64,000 nucleotides of DNA from Physcia stellaris (GCA_018902385.1 JABSSW010000043.1:1-64000), one strand, 5' to 3'; shown: positions 13,297 through 25,220, numbered from the stretch's first letter. Notes: generated by a model not told the origin, from the sequence alone. Translations and numbers: made by a program.

Positions 13297-14476
13297 ATGC
13301 CAGATTCATATCAAGGCAATGCCGCAACAACATTCTCTACGACTCGAACCGTGGAGATGGGCTCACGAGGCGGCCTACAGCAAGATGCCTCTACTCCTCC
13401 AGAAGGACAACCGATAGCAGCCAAGTGGGCTGGGAGCCAGAAACTAAAGAACAAGCAAAGCCTGGACTACGTGCTGAGAACAGGTCTCGCAGGAGGACTA
13501 GCAGGATGTGCTGTACATACAACATCATAATCCCCTAAGTCTATCTGTACCCAGTCTAATTATCCTACAGGCCAAAACAGTAGTTGCACCCCTCGACCGG
13601 GTCAAAATCCTCTTCCAAGCCTCCAACCCCCAATTCGCCAAATACACCGGATCATGGTTCGGCGTCGTGACCGCCATGCGCGACATCAACCGACAGGACG
13701 GCATGCGAGGGCTCTTCCGCGGCCACTCGGCAACCCTCCTCCGAATCTTCCCCTACGCAGCCATCAAATTCCTCACCTACGAGCAATTCCGCCACGTCCT
13801 GATCCCCACCTCAGCGCACGAGACGCCTCTGCGCCGCCTCGCGAGCGGATCCCTCGCGGGCATGACCTCCGTCTTCATCACGTACCCGCTGGAGGTAATC
13901 CGCGTGCGCCTAGCGTTCGAGACGAAACACGAGTCGCGCTCCTCGCTGTCCACCATCTGCAAGCAAATCTACCGCGAGCACCCGCCCAAACTATCGCCCT
14001 CGATCCCTCTCCCTGCGACCGCGGCGCCGAGTTCGGGCCTCGTGAATTTCTATCGCGGGTTTTCGCCTACGTTGGTGGGTATGTTGCCGTATGCGGGCAT
14101 GTCGTTCCTCACGCATGATACGACCGGGGATTGGTTACGGAGACCGGCTTTGGCGCCGTATACTATGACTACCTCCACCACGACGGGACGGCCGATTCTG
14201 AGATACTGGGCTGAGCTGCTGTCCGGGGGCTTTGCGGGACTGGTTTCTCAGACTGCGGCGTATCCCCTGGAGGTGATCAGGAGGAGGATGCAAGTCGGTG
14301 GGGCGGTGGGCGATGGCCATCGGTTGGGGATGGGGGAGACGAGTGCCGCGATCTGGAGGGAAAAGGGGTGGAGGGGTTTCTTTGTTGGGTTGGGGATTGG
14401 GTATGTTAAGGTGGTGCCGATGGTGGCGGTTAGCTTTTTCGTGTATGAGAGGGGGAAGGTGCTCTTGGGTGTTTGA
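13297..14476 (+). CDS. Mitochondrial carrier, CoA-transporter (Leu5/SLC25A16-42) type
   Basis: Two exons, 13297-13512 and 13571-14476, joined by a 58-base GT-AG intron in phase 0, give 373 residues. Three mitochondrial-carrier repeats are visible, with signatures PLDRVKILFQ in the first, PLEVIRVRL in the second and PLEVIRRRMQ in the third. Each is followed by a G-x-x-x-x-x-[FY]-[RK]-G type element such as GLFRGHSA and NFYRGFSP. The first-repeat motif GGLAGCAAKTVVAPLDRVK is typical of the inner-membrane CoA/adenosine-phosphate carriers related to yeast Leu5. The substrate is therefore probably coenzyme A, inferred from family resemblance. The start ATG at 13297 is chosen because it leads in frame to the splice; the N-terminal 50 residues are unconserved. 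The gene lies only about 220 bases from the AT-rich block and shows no decay. Confidence 0.88.
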
Positions 14477-15040
14477 GATGGTGTTAGTGGGACCTGAATG
14501 GCATGATAGTTACGAATGTTGAAGAGTCTGAGCATGAGCATTGCGTCAGGCGTCTTTATCCCTTTGGCCGCGGGTTTGTAGAAATGCCAGTCATACGTAT
14601 ATAATGGATACCACTACAGGATTTCGCATTCACTTCTTGAGTACCACATTGTGGCGATTCGAGATATGAGGATCAGGGATTAAGAATGCGTTGATTTGTG
14701 CTACCTATTTATTCCCCCTTCAAGTCGTACTCATTAACGGGAGTACTACCCTTTAGAAGCGGATAAAGCGAGTATTCCAAACACCCTGTTGTGATCACAC
14801 CTCCCCTGCCCTAGAAGAAACTTGCAATTAGCATTGCCTAGTTCAATACGTTCTTCCATCGTGTGGGAATGATCCTTATCCCATGGTCTGGTAGTAAGTG
14901 GTGCTAGTTTTTAGACAGATCTGCGATTACCCGACTTGGGACGAAATGAAAAGATGATGGCATCTTCATGTTGTCTTGGTATGCTTTGTGCCAGAGATGG
15001 GCACGCGCCCCGCCGTAATGAGTGTATCAATGACGATGCC
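14477..15040. other. Intergenic, convergent 3' regions
   Basis: Ordinary-composition spacer between the mitochondrial carrier and a minus-strand gene whose last exon may reach into about 14,960-15,040. No RNA gene or repeat was seen. Confidence 0.5.
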
Positions 15041-15753
15041 TCAGAGGCAAGATAGTATCACACCAGACCAAGGGATAGTTTGTGATTTCAGATCGACACG
15101 AGTAAACGGATAGGAGGCCCGGGGAGGTGAGGGAAAGAGATGAGAAAAGGAACTTGCCTTGTTGTCTTTGCACATGGCCCACGCATTGTACAAAAGACTG
15201 ACACAAACCCTCGTATCAATCTTAGCAGAGCTTTTCGGCCCCCCACCGGTCACCGAATCCACCATCGCCTCCGCATGATCCTCGAGATCCAAGCCCTTTG
15301 GGCGCAAAAGATCCAAGGTTTTCTTTTCCGGCTCACACATCTGGCCATAACCCAGGGCCGGCTCCTTGACCCCCGCGTGATAGGGGTCGTAATCCTCATA
15401 AAAGGTGCCACCGTTGCTGGTGCTGTCGCCATAAAAGTCCCAATCTCGGCCGACTTCTCTGACTGGGCGTGGCATTTTCCTGGAGTTCTCGTCGAGGCCG
15501 TTGCAGAAGTTGTGCGCGATCGTCAAGACTTTCTTCCAATGGGCGTCGACCATGTCGCCAGGGTTTACCCAGTTGAAGCAGGAGATGGAGTCGTACATGG
15601 AAGCAGCCAGGTAGGGTGGACGTTTCAGATGGCCGATGTGTTTAGGTATTGGAAGGCGCTCCCCTTCTGGTAAAGGAATGACGCCAGTTGCGATCGTTTG
15701 GGTAAAGAGGAAGCGAAAGCCATGAGCGTAAGTAGTATGCTGAAACGCGCCAT
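15041..15753 (-). CDS. Unrecognised, probably secreted protein; reading frame interrupted
   Basis: I do not recognise the family. The main body (about 15,720 to 15,150) is a clean coding frame in codon use, with YLAASMYDSISCFNWVNPG and later DYDPYHAGVKEPALGYG. Only its last two-thirds begins with an ATG, at 15598. An ATG at 15753 opens a good signal peptide (MARFSILLTLMAFASSLP, then KR, a Kex2-like site), but in another frame that stops at about 15,620. No GT-AG intron of plausible size links the two frames. I infer a small indel near 15,670-15,700, either a real lesion or a sequence error. At the 3' end a donor near 15,140 could join a short last exon near 15,040-14,960 that ends TKHTKTT. 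Cys residues (NWV..., HNFCNG, GQMCEP, RVCVS, WAMCKD) fit an extracellular protein. Confidence 0.5.
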
Positions 15754-16712
15754 GATGGATTTGACGTTGTTTCGGAGAAGTGTCTGTCTGGTGGCAGAAT
15801 ACTTTTAGCTATTCTTATGAGTTTGGTTTGAGTGTTTGTATAGATATCGTTTACTTTATAAAGGAGATTGTATACAGGGATTGGTGATAGAAAAGCAGGA
15901 CGACAAAACAGATAGATAGTATAGAGCTTGGCTTATGAGTGGGCTACGAGTATTTATATGCGAGTGTTGAAGAACAAATTGTCTTGTAAATTGTTGAGTC
16001 TGCCATTTTCAACCAAAATTTTCAACAAGGAGCGCTTCTCGGTAGATAGGCCTACTCGGTGGATAATGGTGCTCGTTGACCTTCACAGTACTCGGTTTTT
16101 GCATGGTATTTAGATTTAACATTCGATTTGTCGCTCAACGTGAGTTGGAAATGAAGTCATCTTCATCCAAATTGAGAGCATTTTACATACGAAAGAGGAT
16201 AGATCATTCGAGACTCTTCAGAATGTGCACGTCTTGTTCGGTGAATCACACAATATCAGATGAGTGAGGTCCTAGTCACGTGACATTGAGCTCTAATTGT
16301 GGGGGTGTATGCAAAACCCTATTGTAGGGTTAGGGCGCGGGCAGGACTAATGGTGTCAGTCTCCGTACAGTATCTAGTTGAAGGTCAGGACCCTCCTGCG
16401 CTGACGCATTGTTGAATCATGACTGAAAGAGTATAAAGTGCATGTTGATTGCGTGTTAGGATCGAGATAAATATCTTGATATTTCGACCATTGTGTGTGA
16501 ACATCGAAATGTTCACGGATGATATTCATCGTTCTATCACATAAGACCTCTGACAAACAGACGAGGTACAACGATGTCGATATTTGTTTGGCTACGCGCA
16601 ATATTTCTCTATAAAAGACCTATTGGTAGTCTTCAGGCAACACTCTGCATACCTCCTAGCCGCCCTTAAAGTATCGATTCCCACAATCAACAATATCCGA
16701 ACACTTGGCAAA
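15754..16712. promoter_or_regulatory. Divergent intergenic region
   Basis: About 0.96 kb between the minus-strand secreted-protein gene and the plus-strand NAD+ synthetase gene, so it must hold both promoters. I found no specific motif worth naming. Confidence 0.4.
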
Positions 16713-18965
16713 ATGGCGCATTTGGTTACCTTGGCAACATGTACATTGAACCAGTGGGCGCTGGACTGGGCGGGCAATACATCGCGTATCATCCAAAGCA
16801 TTCAACAAGCCAAAGAGAAAGGAGCAACCTTACGTGTTGGTCCCGAGCTGGAAATTTCAGGATATGGATGCCTGGATCACTTTCTCGAAGGTGACACCTT
16901 TCTCCATTCATGGGAAGCCCTGAGCAAGATTATCGAGCATCCTGATTGCCAGGGTATCGTTCTGGATATTGGGATGCCTGTCCGGCACAAAAACGTTCGA
17001 TACAATTGTAGAGTCATCGTATACAACAAGCGGATACTACTAATTAGGCCCAAACGATGGCTGGCGAATGATGGAAATTATAGGGAGATGCGATACTTTA
17101 CGAATTGGCTTCGCGAAGGCCACGTCGAACCGTATTATCTTGAAAGCATAGTCTCAAACATCACTGGCCAAAGCACAGTAGACTTCGGCGATGGTATAAT
17201 TTCGACAAAAGATACATGCTTCGCTTGTGAAAGTTGTGAAGAGCTTTTCACTCCAGCTGCGCCACACAGCGCTCTCGGTCTAGATGGTGTCGAAATTTTC
17301 ACGAATTCCAGTGGTAGCCACTTCGAGTTGCGGAAGTTAAAGACTAGAATAGACTTGATAGTAGAAGCTACGCGAAAGTCTGGTGGTATCTATCTCTATT
17401 CGAATCAGAAGGGCTGCGATGGAGATAGACTCTATTATGACGGCGCGAGCATGATCATCTGCAATGGCGATATCCTAGCAAAGGGCAACCAGTTCAGTCT
17501 AGAGGACGTTGAAGTCATCACTGCAACGGTAGACCTGGAGGACGTTCGAACCTTTAGGGCGTCGCCTAGTCGAGGCATGCAAGCACAGACTTCTCGGAAG
17601 TTTCCCAGAATAGAACTCGACGTCAGACTTTCGAAGAGATTCGCCGGGATGGGCGTAACAGAGCCACTGAACCCTGTGCTCCATACGCCGCAGGAGGAGA
17701 TAGGCCTTGGCGGTGCCTGCTGGCTCTGGGACTATCTACGTCGTTCCCATGCTGCAGGGTTCTTCATTCCCCTATCTGGCGGGATTGACTCCTGCGCAAC
17801 TTCAATGATCGTGTTTTCAATGTGTCGGATGGTTCACGATGCGATGAGGGCTGGCAACGCCCAAGTGATCAAAGACGCCCGAATGATCGCTGGGGAGCCT
17901 CCTGACTCGACATGGATACCGGAGTGTCCAGAAAAGCTTTGTGGTCGAATTTTCCACACATGTTACATGGGAAGTAAAAATTCGTCCCCAGCTACCCGGC
18001 AAAGAGCCAAAGAGTTGGCGCAAGACATTGGCGCTTATCATGTCAACATTGATATCGATAAAATTACAGATGCGATCATCTACGTCTTCGAATCATGTAC
18101 TAGTTGGAAGCCAATATTCAAATCGGAGGGAGGCTCAATAGCGGAAAATCTTGCGCTACAAAACATACAAGCTCGAACAAGGATGGTATTAGCCTATCTA
18201 TGGGCTCAGCTATTACCCAGTCTTCGTCAACGTCGTCGTCAACGCACAAACGGCGGCTCACTTTTAGTGCTCGGCTCAGCCAATGTCGACGAGTCTCTTC
18301 GCGGATACTTGACAAAATATGACTGCTCCTCAGCAGGTAAGCCAACGTGTCTGGAAGGAGATCTGTAAATACCCGCAGATTTACTTATCTTTTAGTTTGA
18401 TAGGTTAACGTTTGTTGTGTAGATATCAATCCCATAGGGGCATTGCGAAGGAGATCTAAGAAGTTTCATAGAATATGCCAGCAAGAAGTTCAAATTGCCA
18501 ATTCTGGAAAGCTTTATCAACGCAACTCCAACAGCAGAACTGGAGCCTATCACATCGTCATACGTTCAGTCGGACGAGATAGACATGGGGTTGACATACG
18601 ATGAGCTTGGGGAGTTCGGCCGTTTGAGAAAGGTCTCGAAACTCGGTCCGTGGGGTGCGTACTGCAAGCTGCTGAGCTTATGGGGCAAGGCTGCTGAGCA
18701 CGGTGGTCGAGCTATGACACCACGGCAAATTGCAGAAAAGACAAAGCTATTCTTCACGAAATATGCGATCAATCGTCATAAGATGACGGTCATCACTCCA
18801 AGTCTACACATGTGCCCATACTCGCCAGACGATAATCGATTCGATTTGCGGCCATTTCTATACCCCTCATTCGAGTGGGCGTACAGGAAGATAGACGGAG
18901 ACGTCCGCGAACGCGAAGAGAACCCAACCCAAGCAAAGGCGAAGAGGGAACCGCAGATCACGTGA
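16713..18965 (+). CDS. QNS1: Glutamine-dependent NAD+ synthetase (frame problem at exon junction)
   Basis: This enzyme makes NAD+ from nicotinic acid adenine dinucleotide, ATP and glutamine, the last step of NAD synthesis in the cytosol and nucleus. ATG 16713 starts MAHLVTLATCTLNQWALDW. The N-terminal glutaminase (nitrilase fold) shows its Glu (GPELEISGYG), Lys (RPKRWLANDG) and Cys (ESCEELFTP) motifs. The synthetase domain shows the PP-loop SGGIDSCA and LVLGSANVDESLRGYLTKYD. A donor at 18337 with acceptor 18422 restores the conserved DINPIG motif, but that frame then disagrees by one base with the rest (18,453-18,965: DLRSFIEYA, TPTAELEP, YAINRHKM, SPDDNRFDLRP). Using acceptor 18450 instead keeps the frame but deletes DINPIG. 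Other regions match the eukaryotic enzyme end to end. It is either a lesion, a sequence error, or an unusual isoform. Confidence 0.85.
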
Positions 18966-19673
18966 ATGGAGATCAGGACACTGTTGACTAAGCCAAATAG
19001 AACATAAATTCTTCCTTTTAAGGGCGCCTGGGGATTTTACCAATGATATCAGAAAATTAATACATCTTGTGTTGAAAAACTCTGTTCTAGAAAAGCTATT
19101 TCATAGAAAATGCTACAGAAATGCCTGGTATTTGTGAAAGTATCTCAATACAATTAGCTTCTAGTCACGTCTATCAAGAGCATTTTGAAAATCCCCCAGA
19201 CGCCCTTAAAGTATGTAGGAAGTCCCCACCCGCTCCGGACAGAATTGAGTGCGGATGGAAAATAGAAACCACTTGTCAGATCAAGGTTACCCGTCTTTGG
19301 AAGTCAGAACGTAAACAAATATGAATCTCCCATGTCGGGCTATCGTTTATTCGGTTTGCGGCGAATAATCTCAATTTTGCCAGGGGCGAGTGCTCGGAAG
19401 AAGTGTCTCTACGTACCGCGAGTCCCCCGCTCCGGGTATGTAACAAGTGACCCCTCCCCCGCATAGCTACGTATGTAAGTACATGTACTGTAGGCTTGTA
19501 GCTTATCATTGGATGAGGAGCTCGATCTCCTAAGGTATCTCTCGTCCGATTCTACTCTACATGGCATGTCTCTCCTCTCACGCGTTCTGCCACGCACAAT
19601 ATCAGCATCCATCCACCTCAGCCCCATAAGGTCCCACCTTCACTGTCACCCACTCCCACTCCGCCCTCGCACC
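18966..19673. other. Intergenic
   Basis: About 0.7 kb between two plus-strand genes. It holds the NAD+ synthetase 3' region and the promoter of the quinone oxidoreductase. An in-frame upstream ATG of the latter lies at 19566. Nothing else was recognised. Confidence 0.4.
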
Positions 19674-20819
19674 ATGTCCTCCTCTCTCCCCAAAACCATG
19701 CGCGGCGTCCAAGTCTCCAAAACCGGCGGCACCGAAGTTCTAGAATACCATACCGACCTCCCCACCCCTACCCCTAAAGCCGGCGAGCTTCTCGTCCGCA
19801 ATACTGTCATCGGTATCAACTATATAGACACCTACTTCCGCACGGGCCTGTACCCTTCCCCGAAACCCGAGATACTGGGGCGCGAAGCAGCCGGCGAGGT
19901 CGTTGCCCTCGGTCCGTCCGGTGTAGAGGGGTTTAAGGAGGGGGATAGAGTGGTGTGGATGGGTACGGGTGGATATGCGGAGTACACTGCTGCACCGGCG
20001 GCGAAGACATTGAAGATTCCCGAGGGGATAAGTAGTGAGGATGCATGTGCTGCGATTATTCAGGCTTTGACGGCGATCACGTTGGTGGAGGAGGCGCATA
20101 AGGTGGAGAAAGGGGATTGGGTGCTTGTGCTCGCTGCGACCGGTGGAGTCGGAGGGTGGTTGTGTCAGATATTGAGGGCAAAAGGGGCGCATACGATTGG
20201 TACGGTGGGAAGTGATGGCAAGGTGGAGGAGGCAAAGAGACTGGGCGCTGAAGTTGTGGTTGTTGAAGGAGAAGGGAAGGTTGAGGAGGCGGTAAAAGAG
20301 AAGACTGGAGGTGAGGGAGTGAGGGCTGTGTTTGATGGGGTCGGAAAGGCAGCGTTTGATAGGAGTTTGGAGGTTGTTGGACGGAAGGGGACAGTGGTCA
20401 GTTTTGGGAATGCAAGCGGGGCAGTGGAGCCTTTCAGTATCTCGTGAGTCCATTGCTATCTCATTTGATACCTCGAGGTCTGGCGGGGGGACCGAATCAT
20501 GGGAATAAGGAAGGGGACTGACCTACTTACGATTCCCCAGGAAACTAACAGCAAAGAACGCCAAAGTCGCGAGACCTACGCTTAATAATTACGTCTATAC
20601 TCGCGAGGAGTATGAGAAGTATGCCGATGAGATGTTCCGCCTGATGACGGAAGCAAAGTTTGACGTAAGAGTACATAAGACCTATCCACTGAAGGATGTA
20701 GCCCAAGCCCACCAGGTAGGCCGTGCTAGCTTTGTGACTTCTGTCGATGTCGCTTGCTGAACCAGGGACAGGACATCGAAAGTCGGAAGACCATGGGCAA
20801 ATTATTGATGACGCCCTAA
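19674..20819 (+). CDS. NADPH quinone oxidoreductase, zeta-crystallin type (Zta1-like)
   Basis: Medium-chain dehydrogenase/reductase without structural zinc, which reduces quinones or related enones with NADPH. Three exons: 19674-20443, 20541-20715 and 20772-20819. Phases fit exactly and give 330 residues. The start ATG at 19674 (ACCATGTCC) begins MSSSLPKTMRGVQVSKTGG. Visible features are GINYIDTYFRTGLYP, the NADPH-binding Gly motif in LAATGGVGGWLCQ, and the C-terminal VHKTYPLKDVAQAH and DIESRKTMGKLL. An in-frame upstream ATG at 19566 would add an Arg/Ser/Leu-rich leader that looks like a mitochondrial presequence (MSLLSRVLPRTISAS), so dual localisation is possible. It converges on the Arb1 gene, with 183 bases between stop codons. 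Confidence 0.9.
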
Positions 20820-21002
20820 GTTGAAGATAGTAGCAAAACTGTGAAACCGTCACGTTCTTCCACCATTTTCTCTTTTTGCAAAGCGCAGACCCTGACCAGC
20901 TAGCCCTTGAGCATAGAAAACACCCTTTTTTATGTTCTGCAGCCACTTACTACGGTGGTCGCCTTGTAGCTTCTTCAGCTGTCGCCTCTCGTACAGTCTC
21001 CA

Positions 21003-23059
21003 TCAGGGACCTTTCTCATCCTCATCATCGCCATCTTCCACAGCTTCGAGGTCCCGGTTCTCTCTCATAGGTAGCCAAGTTTTTTCCGGTTCTCTCCATC
21101 CCATTATCTCCTCGTTAGGTATGAGATCATAGAAGGAGCAATATATTCCTAACAATGAGTCGAAGTAGAACACGCCGAAGCTGAGCTCCTTGACAACAGT
21201 GATGAGTTTCATACCGACAAAACAATTCTTCAGAGCCTCGTCCTCAACCCAGAATTCATACTCCTTGATTTCTTTTGGCGTGGAAGCTGCCGCGAGTATT
21301 TCCTCTTCTGTCAGATCTTCCGGGGGAGCTCCTGGATAGTACCAAGTCTTTGCTTTCATCCGCCCGAGAGCCTTCAGGCCTTGGCCATGGGTTGACTGGT
21401 ACAAATCTAGGACTTCTTCCTCAGCTGGTATGAGTTCCGTCACTTCAAGACCCGTTTCTGTCTCACTGAGGACCTTGATCTTGTTTGCTTCGCCCTGCTT
21501 CTTGAATAATTTGAGGGTTTCCTCACTAGCACGAGCAGCAAGCCCGGTTTTGAACGTTTTACGAGCCATCTGTGGGCTGATACCAGGACCATTGGATGAG
21601 AAGCCTTTAGCCCATTCCTTGTCCCCAATGTACAGACCTTGAAGGGCGCCACCGAAGATCTCGGAACATGCGGTGTTGAACCTGCCTGGCAGGGATCGAC
21701 TTGCCAGTACAGTGAGCCACAACTCTGTTACTGCTTTATCACAAGTATCGCGAGCTGCATAAACCTGCTTGTTGTACTCAGGACAAACGTCATGGTGAAG
21801 TAGGTAGTTGAGAAAATTCCGGATAACAGCTACCCGGTCCTTCACGGCGTCTTGGCTCCATAGGTCGTAAACGAGCGGCAATTGGGAAGACAAGAATGCC
21901 TTCGCCACTCCGTCAAAGTCCACCACATACTTGGAGTCTACAGTGTCGTCTTTGTCTTCTCCTATCAAAGTCATGGAGTCAGCATTGCCAGGCTGGGGTA
22001 AGCTTTGGATTGCAAGATATGTCTCGTAAGCATGCCGCTCCTACGACATATCATGCTTATAGAATGAACTCGGAAAAAGACTAAAGCTTCTGAAAAGACC
22101 TACCTACTGAGTGTTTAGCAGTCATCGTAGCAATTTCAGGAGCTGTCAGGTCCGAGAGCGTTTTAGCGTCTAGACCCCCCGAGAACATCTTTGGGCCAGA
22201 ATCAACACCACCAAAGGCAAGGTATTTGTCGAAGACATCCTTGCGCTCGGAATTAAGGTTACGCTTTACGAAGAATCGCTGGATAGCAATCTCAATCCGC
22301 CTATAGTGATTCAGTGATGATGAGCCAAAGCGAGCGTGAGGACTTACTCGCGAAATGGAACGGAACTGCAACAATATCAGCATTCTCTGGACCAAACTGA
22401 ATTATCCGTGAAGACTTACTTGTGGTAGATACCCTTCTCTTCCTCATGCTCGGCAGGTGTGAGTGGAGCATCGACATAGTATTCCTCAAACCCAGTGGGC
22501 GCTTTCTTTATTCGCGTGTCACCATAATACTAGTATGGTAGCTCAGAGGTTGACTCACTAGTCCTCTCTTACTCTTAGACTTCTTCTTTCTCTTTGTTTT
22601 CTGCCCAACTTCAGTGCTACCGCGTTCAAATATTGGGGCATCATCTCCGCCATCGTCGTCCTCTGGGCCCAGGATATCTGCGTTGACTGGGCTCTCTCCA
22701 GGTCCGCCATTGATTAGAATATCAGGAACTGAGTCTCTATTACCCTCCTCGTGGCCAGAAATGGTGGTGCTCGCGGTTTTTGTGTCGTCATCGATTGGAT
22801 CGATGGCTGGGGTACCGTTAGTACGAGTACTGGGCATTCTTTTGCCGCTATCTATGATAGTGACTTGTGATTTGTCCAGACTCTGTTGATCAACTGAGTT
22901 GAATATCGCGGTTTCGTGGTGGTTCTCCTTCAAAACTGAAGAGAGGGGATCTTTGGTAGCAACACCATTAGATGCTACCAGCGTGTTGCTGTCGTCCGTA
23001 ATCTGAACCTGTTGCAGTGGATTAGCGATCGCGTTGCCGCTTGTCTGGTTGAGCTCCAT
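21003..23059 (-). CDS. arb1: Arb1, Argonaute siRNA chaperone (ARC) complex subunit
   Basis: Homologue of fission-yeast Arb1. With Arb2 it holds Argonaute in an siRNA-loading chaperone complex that supports RNAi-directed heterochromatin. Five exons: 23059-22559, 22505-22420, 22365-22348, 22300-22104 and 21961-21003. All phases agree and give 586 residues. The N-terminal 165 residues are low-complexity, Ser/Thr/Asp-rich, ending in a basic KRKKKSKSKRG stretch. The conserved region follows, with APTGFEEYYVDAPLTP, RIEIAIQRFFVKRNLNSERK, DKYLAFGGVDSGP, then LFKKQGE and FYFDSLLGIYCSFYDLIP near the end. The tail is acidic. Exon 3 is only 18 bases. An upstream in-frame ATG at 23137 exists, but 23059 gives the usual start. 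The assignment rests on whole-protein pattern, which I recognise well. Confidence 0.88.
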
Positions 23060-25220
23060 TTGTAGATAGACCGATCGCCCGTGAAAGGGATTTAACAGCA
23101 GACTATATTGTAGATGGTTAACACAGAACGTATGCAAGGCTCTTTGTGGCCTTCGCTAAAAGGACGAAAAGGTCAGAACAGAGCTTGTGACGGCAATTGA
23201 TCAAGTGAAGATGAGTTCACCCGCGGTCTATAGGCGTGACTGCGATAATGAATTAAGATGTTCCAATGAAGTGAATCGGAAGGCGAACTCTGGATACCAT
23301 CACTCGCGGAAGGTCGAAGTAGATGACAGGTGAATCTGGAGTCGGATACAAAGGAAGGAGGCCGGAAACTCGCAGGGCCGGGTTATGCCATTAGCTGGGG
23401 GACACCACGACTCAAGCACTTAGTTATTTTATTATTTTCGAGAAGTCCACTATCTAGTGCTTTATTCGCTACAGGGTGATAATGAATAGATCTTAAACTA
23501 CAAGGAGACGTAAACACTGCTGTGAAATGGCAAATACCGTGCTTCATCGCGCTTCAAATAGCGGATTCTGCTTCATAATGAGTTTACCTTCGCAGGAATG
23601 CTTATGGATGTTCCTAGCCATCACCATGATGCTCGGTCTCAGGGAAGCCCAATCCAACACGTCGATACCTGTCACCCTGGGCTCGCAAGACACATATCCT
23701 TCCTAGATCATCTTATCTAAGAGTCCATGTAGCATAGCGATCACATTTTGAGGTATCACAGGCACATTCCTGATAAGGCAGAAGCGAAGATCGAACTTGT
23801 ACCCACTGCGAAAGGTACGAGACTTGGTCAGATGTTGATTGCCATGTCGACTGAGGGCTGGCGATCACATTCAGAGCAATAGCAATACTCCTCGTGACCT
23901 GGTTCTCAGTCGAGGGCATGGAATCTCGACGCAGGAAATTGAGCCCAGAGTCTATCCTAGATATTTGGTAAGTATTTGAGAGCGTGAGGAGCTCTGACCG
24001 TGGCCTAGCATTCGGATTAGAAAGTGATCTCGGATTAAGCTGGATCCTTTCATGTGTGCACCTGATGCCTGATGAGTGCGGATTCGCTAGTAGCTGGTCC
24101 TGTGACGTTATTCAGTAAAGTGAATCGGCCGTAATGCAAGACGTCAGGTAGCATAGAGCAAGGAGATAAGAAGCGTCAACGAAGCCTATTAGCTGCACTC
24201 AAACCCCACTGCTCAACAAAGCTGTTAAGCTGAGTCGCTATTCACTGAATCTATAGTATCATGTTTGTAAGCCATGAGAGCTGGTTCTCCTGGTTGTTTC
24301 CGATGTTCAGGTGATGTTTCGTCGTCACACGTTTAGGCGATGTCGGCTGTCGCTACCCTCGGTGGTTTTGCAGCTGTTTCACGGAAGTCCATCAAGAAAA
24401 GGAAGCTGCACATGCTCCGACACCGGTTTCTTGAACGCTTTTGAGCAGCCTTCTCTCCGTATGGTCGATATTTTCATCGTGTTTCGAGAGCCCCTTCAGA
24501 AAATGCTTCCATCCATGGGTTCCGTCAAGGTTTGAGACATAATTTTGGATTAAACCATAGCCATCGCTCATGCCTTTGCATTGTTTTTGGCGATTCACTC
24601 TGCTTGGTTTCAAGTGCGTGAACGCCGCGTTATGACATGGCCAGAATGCTTGAATACAATTCATCCTCGAGTCGGGGAATCGGGCTGCCAGCAATGCTCC
24701 TGCACGAAGAGGGTCTAGTTGTTCTCTGGTCGTGCTGCGCATGTGAACACTGGTGTGAACATCCTCACGTCAGATAGCATGAACAGGAGTTTCAAGTCGC
24801 TAGCCGATCAGGTCCACAATTGATCCCTTTCTCGTTGTCAGACTCCATAATTGAACGGATTGTGTCTAATAATAGGTCGCGGATGAAACACGTTGAGCAT
24901 GAAGCGTTGAAGGGCGAGAAGTGGTTGCGAAGGAAGAAGCTGAGCGTTGACTCGGATCGAAATGGGTTGAGGGTGATTGCGGATCGGTTTGCTGTTTAGT
25001 CATCCGGTTGCACCAATGACATCGATTGACCGGGATTCGGCATCAACTCTCTTTTCGGCACTGTTGGATCATCAAACACCAGCCCTACTTAGCAGCCTCA
25101 CTTGCTGGTGAAGCAAACGAGGCGCAGGAAAATGCTCCCATTAAATCTTCGATGCTCGCCCTCAGATCAGCATGTAATTGAACGAAATCCAGGGTCCCCT
25201 AGACCACACCAAATCACACC
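23060..25220. promoter_or_regulatory. Long divergent intergenic region
   Basis: 2.16 kb between the divergently transcribed Arb1 and inositol polyphosphate kinase genes. Base composition is ordinary. I found no convincing coding region, tRNA, inverted-repeat element or tandem repeat on either strand. It contains both promoters and perhaps an eroded sequence that I cannot identify. Confidence 0.4.

Noticed and set aside
15140-15673. 177-codon plus-strand frame
   Set aside because: It is antisense to a minus-strand frame with much better protein character.
19740-20453. 237-codon minus-strand frame
   Set aside because: Shadow of the quinone oxidoreductase on the opposite strand, with low-complexity His/Pro/Leu content.
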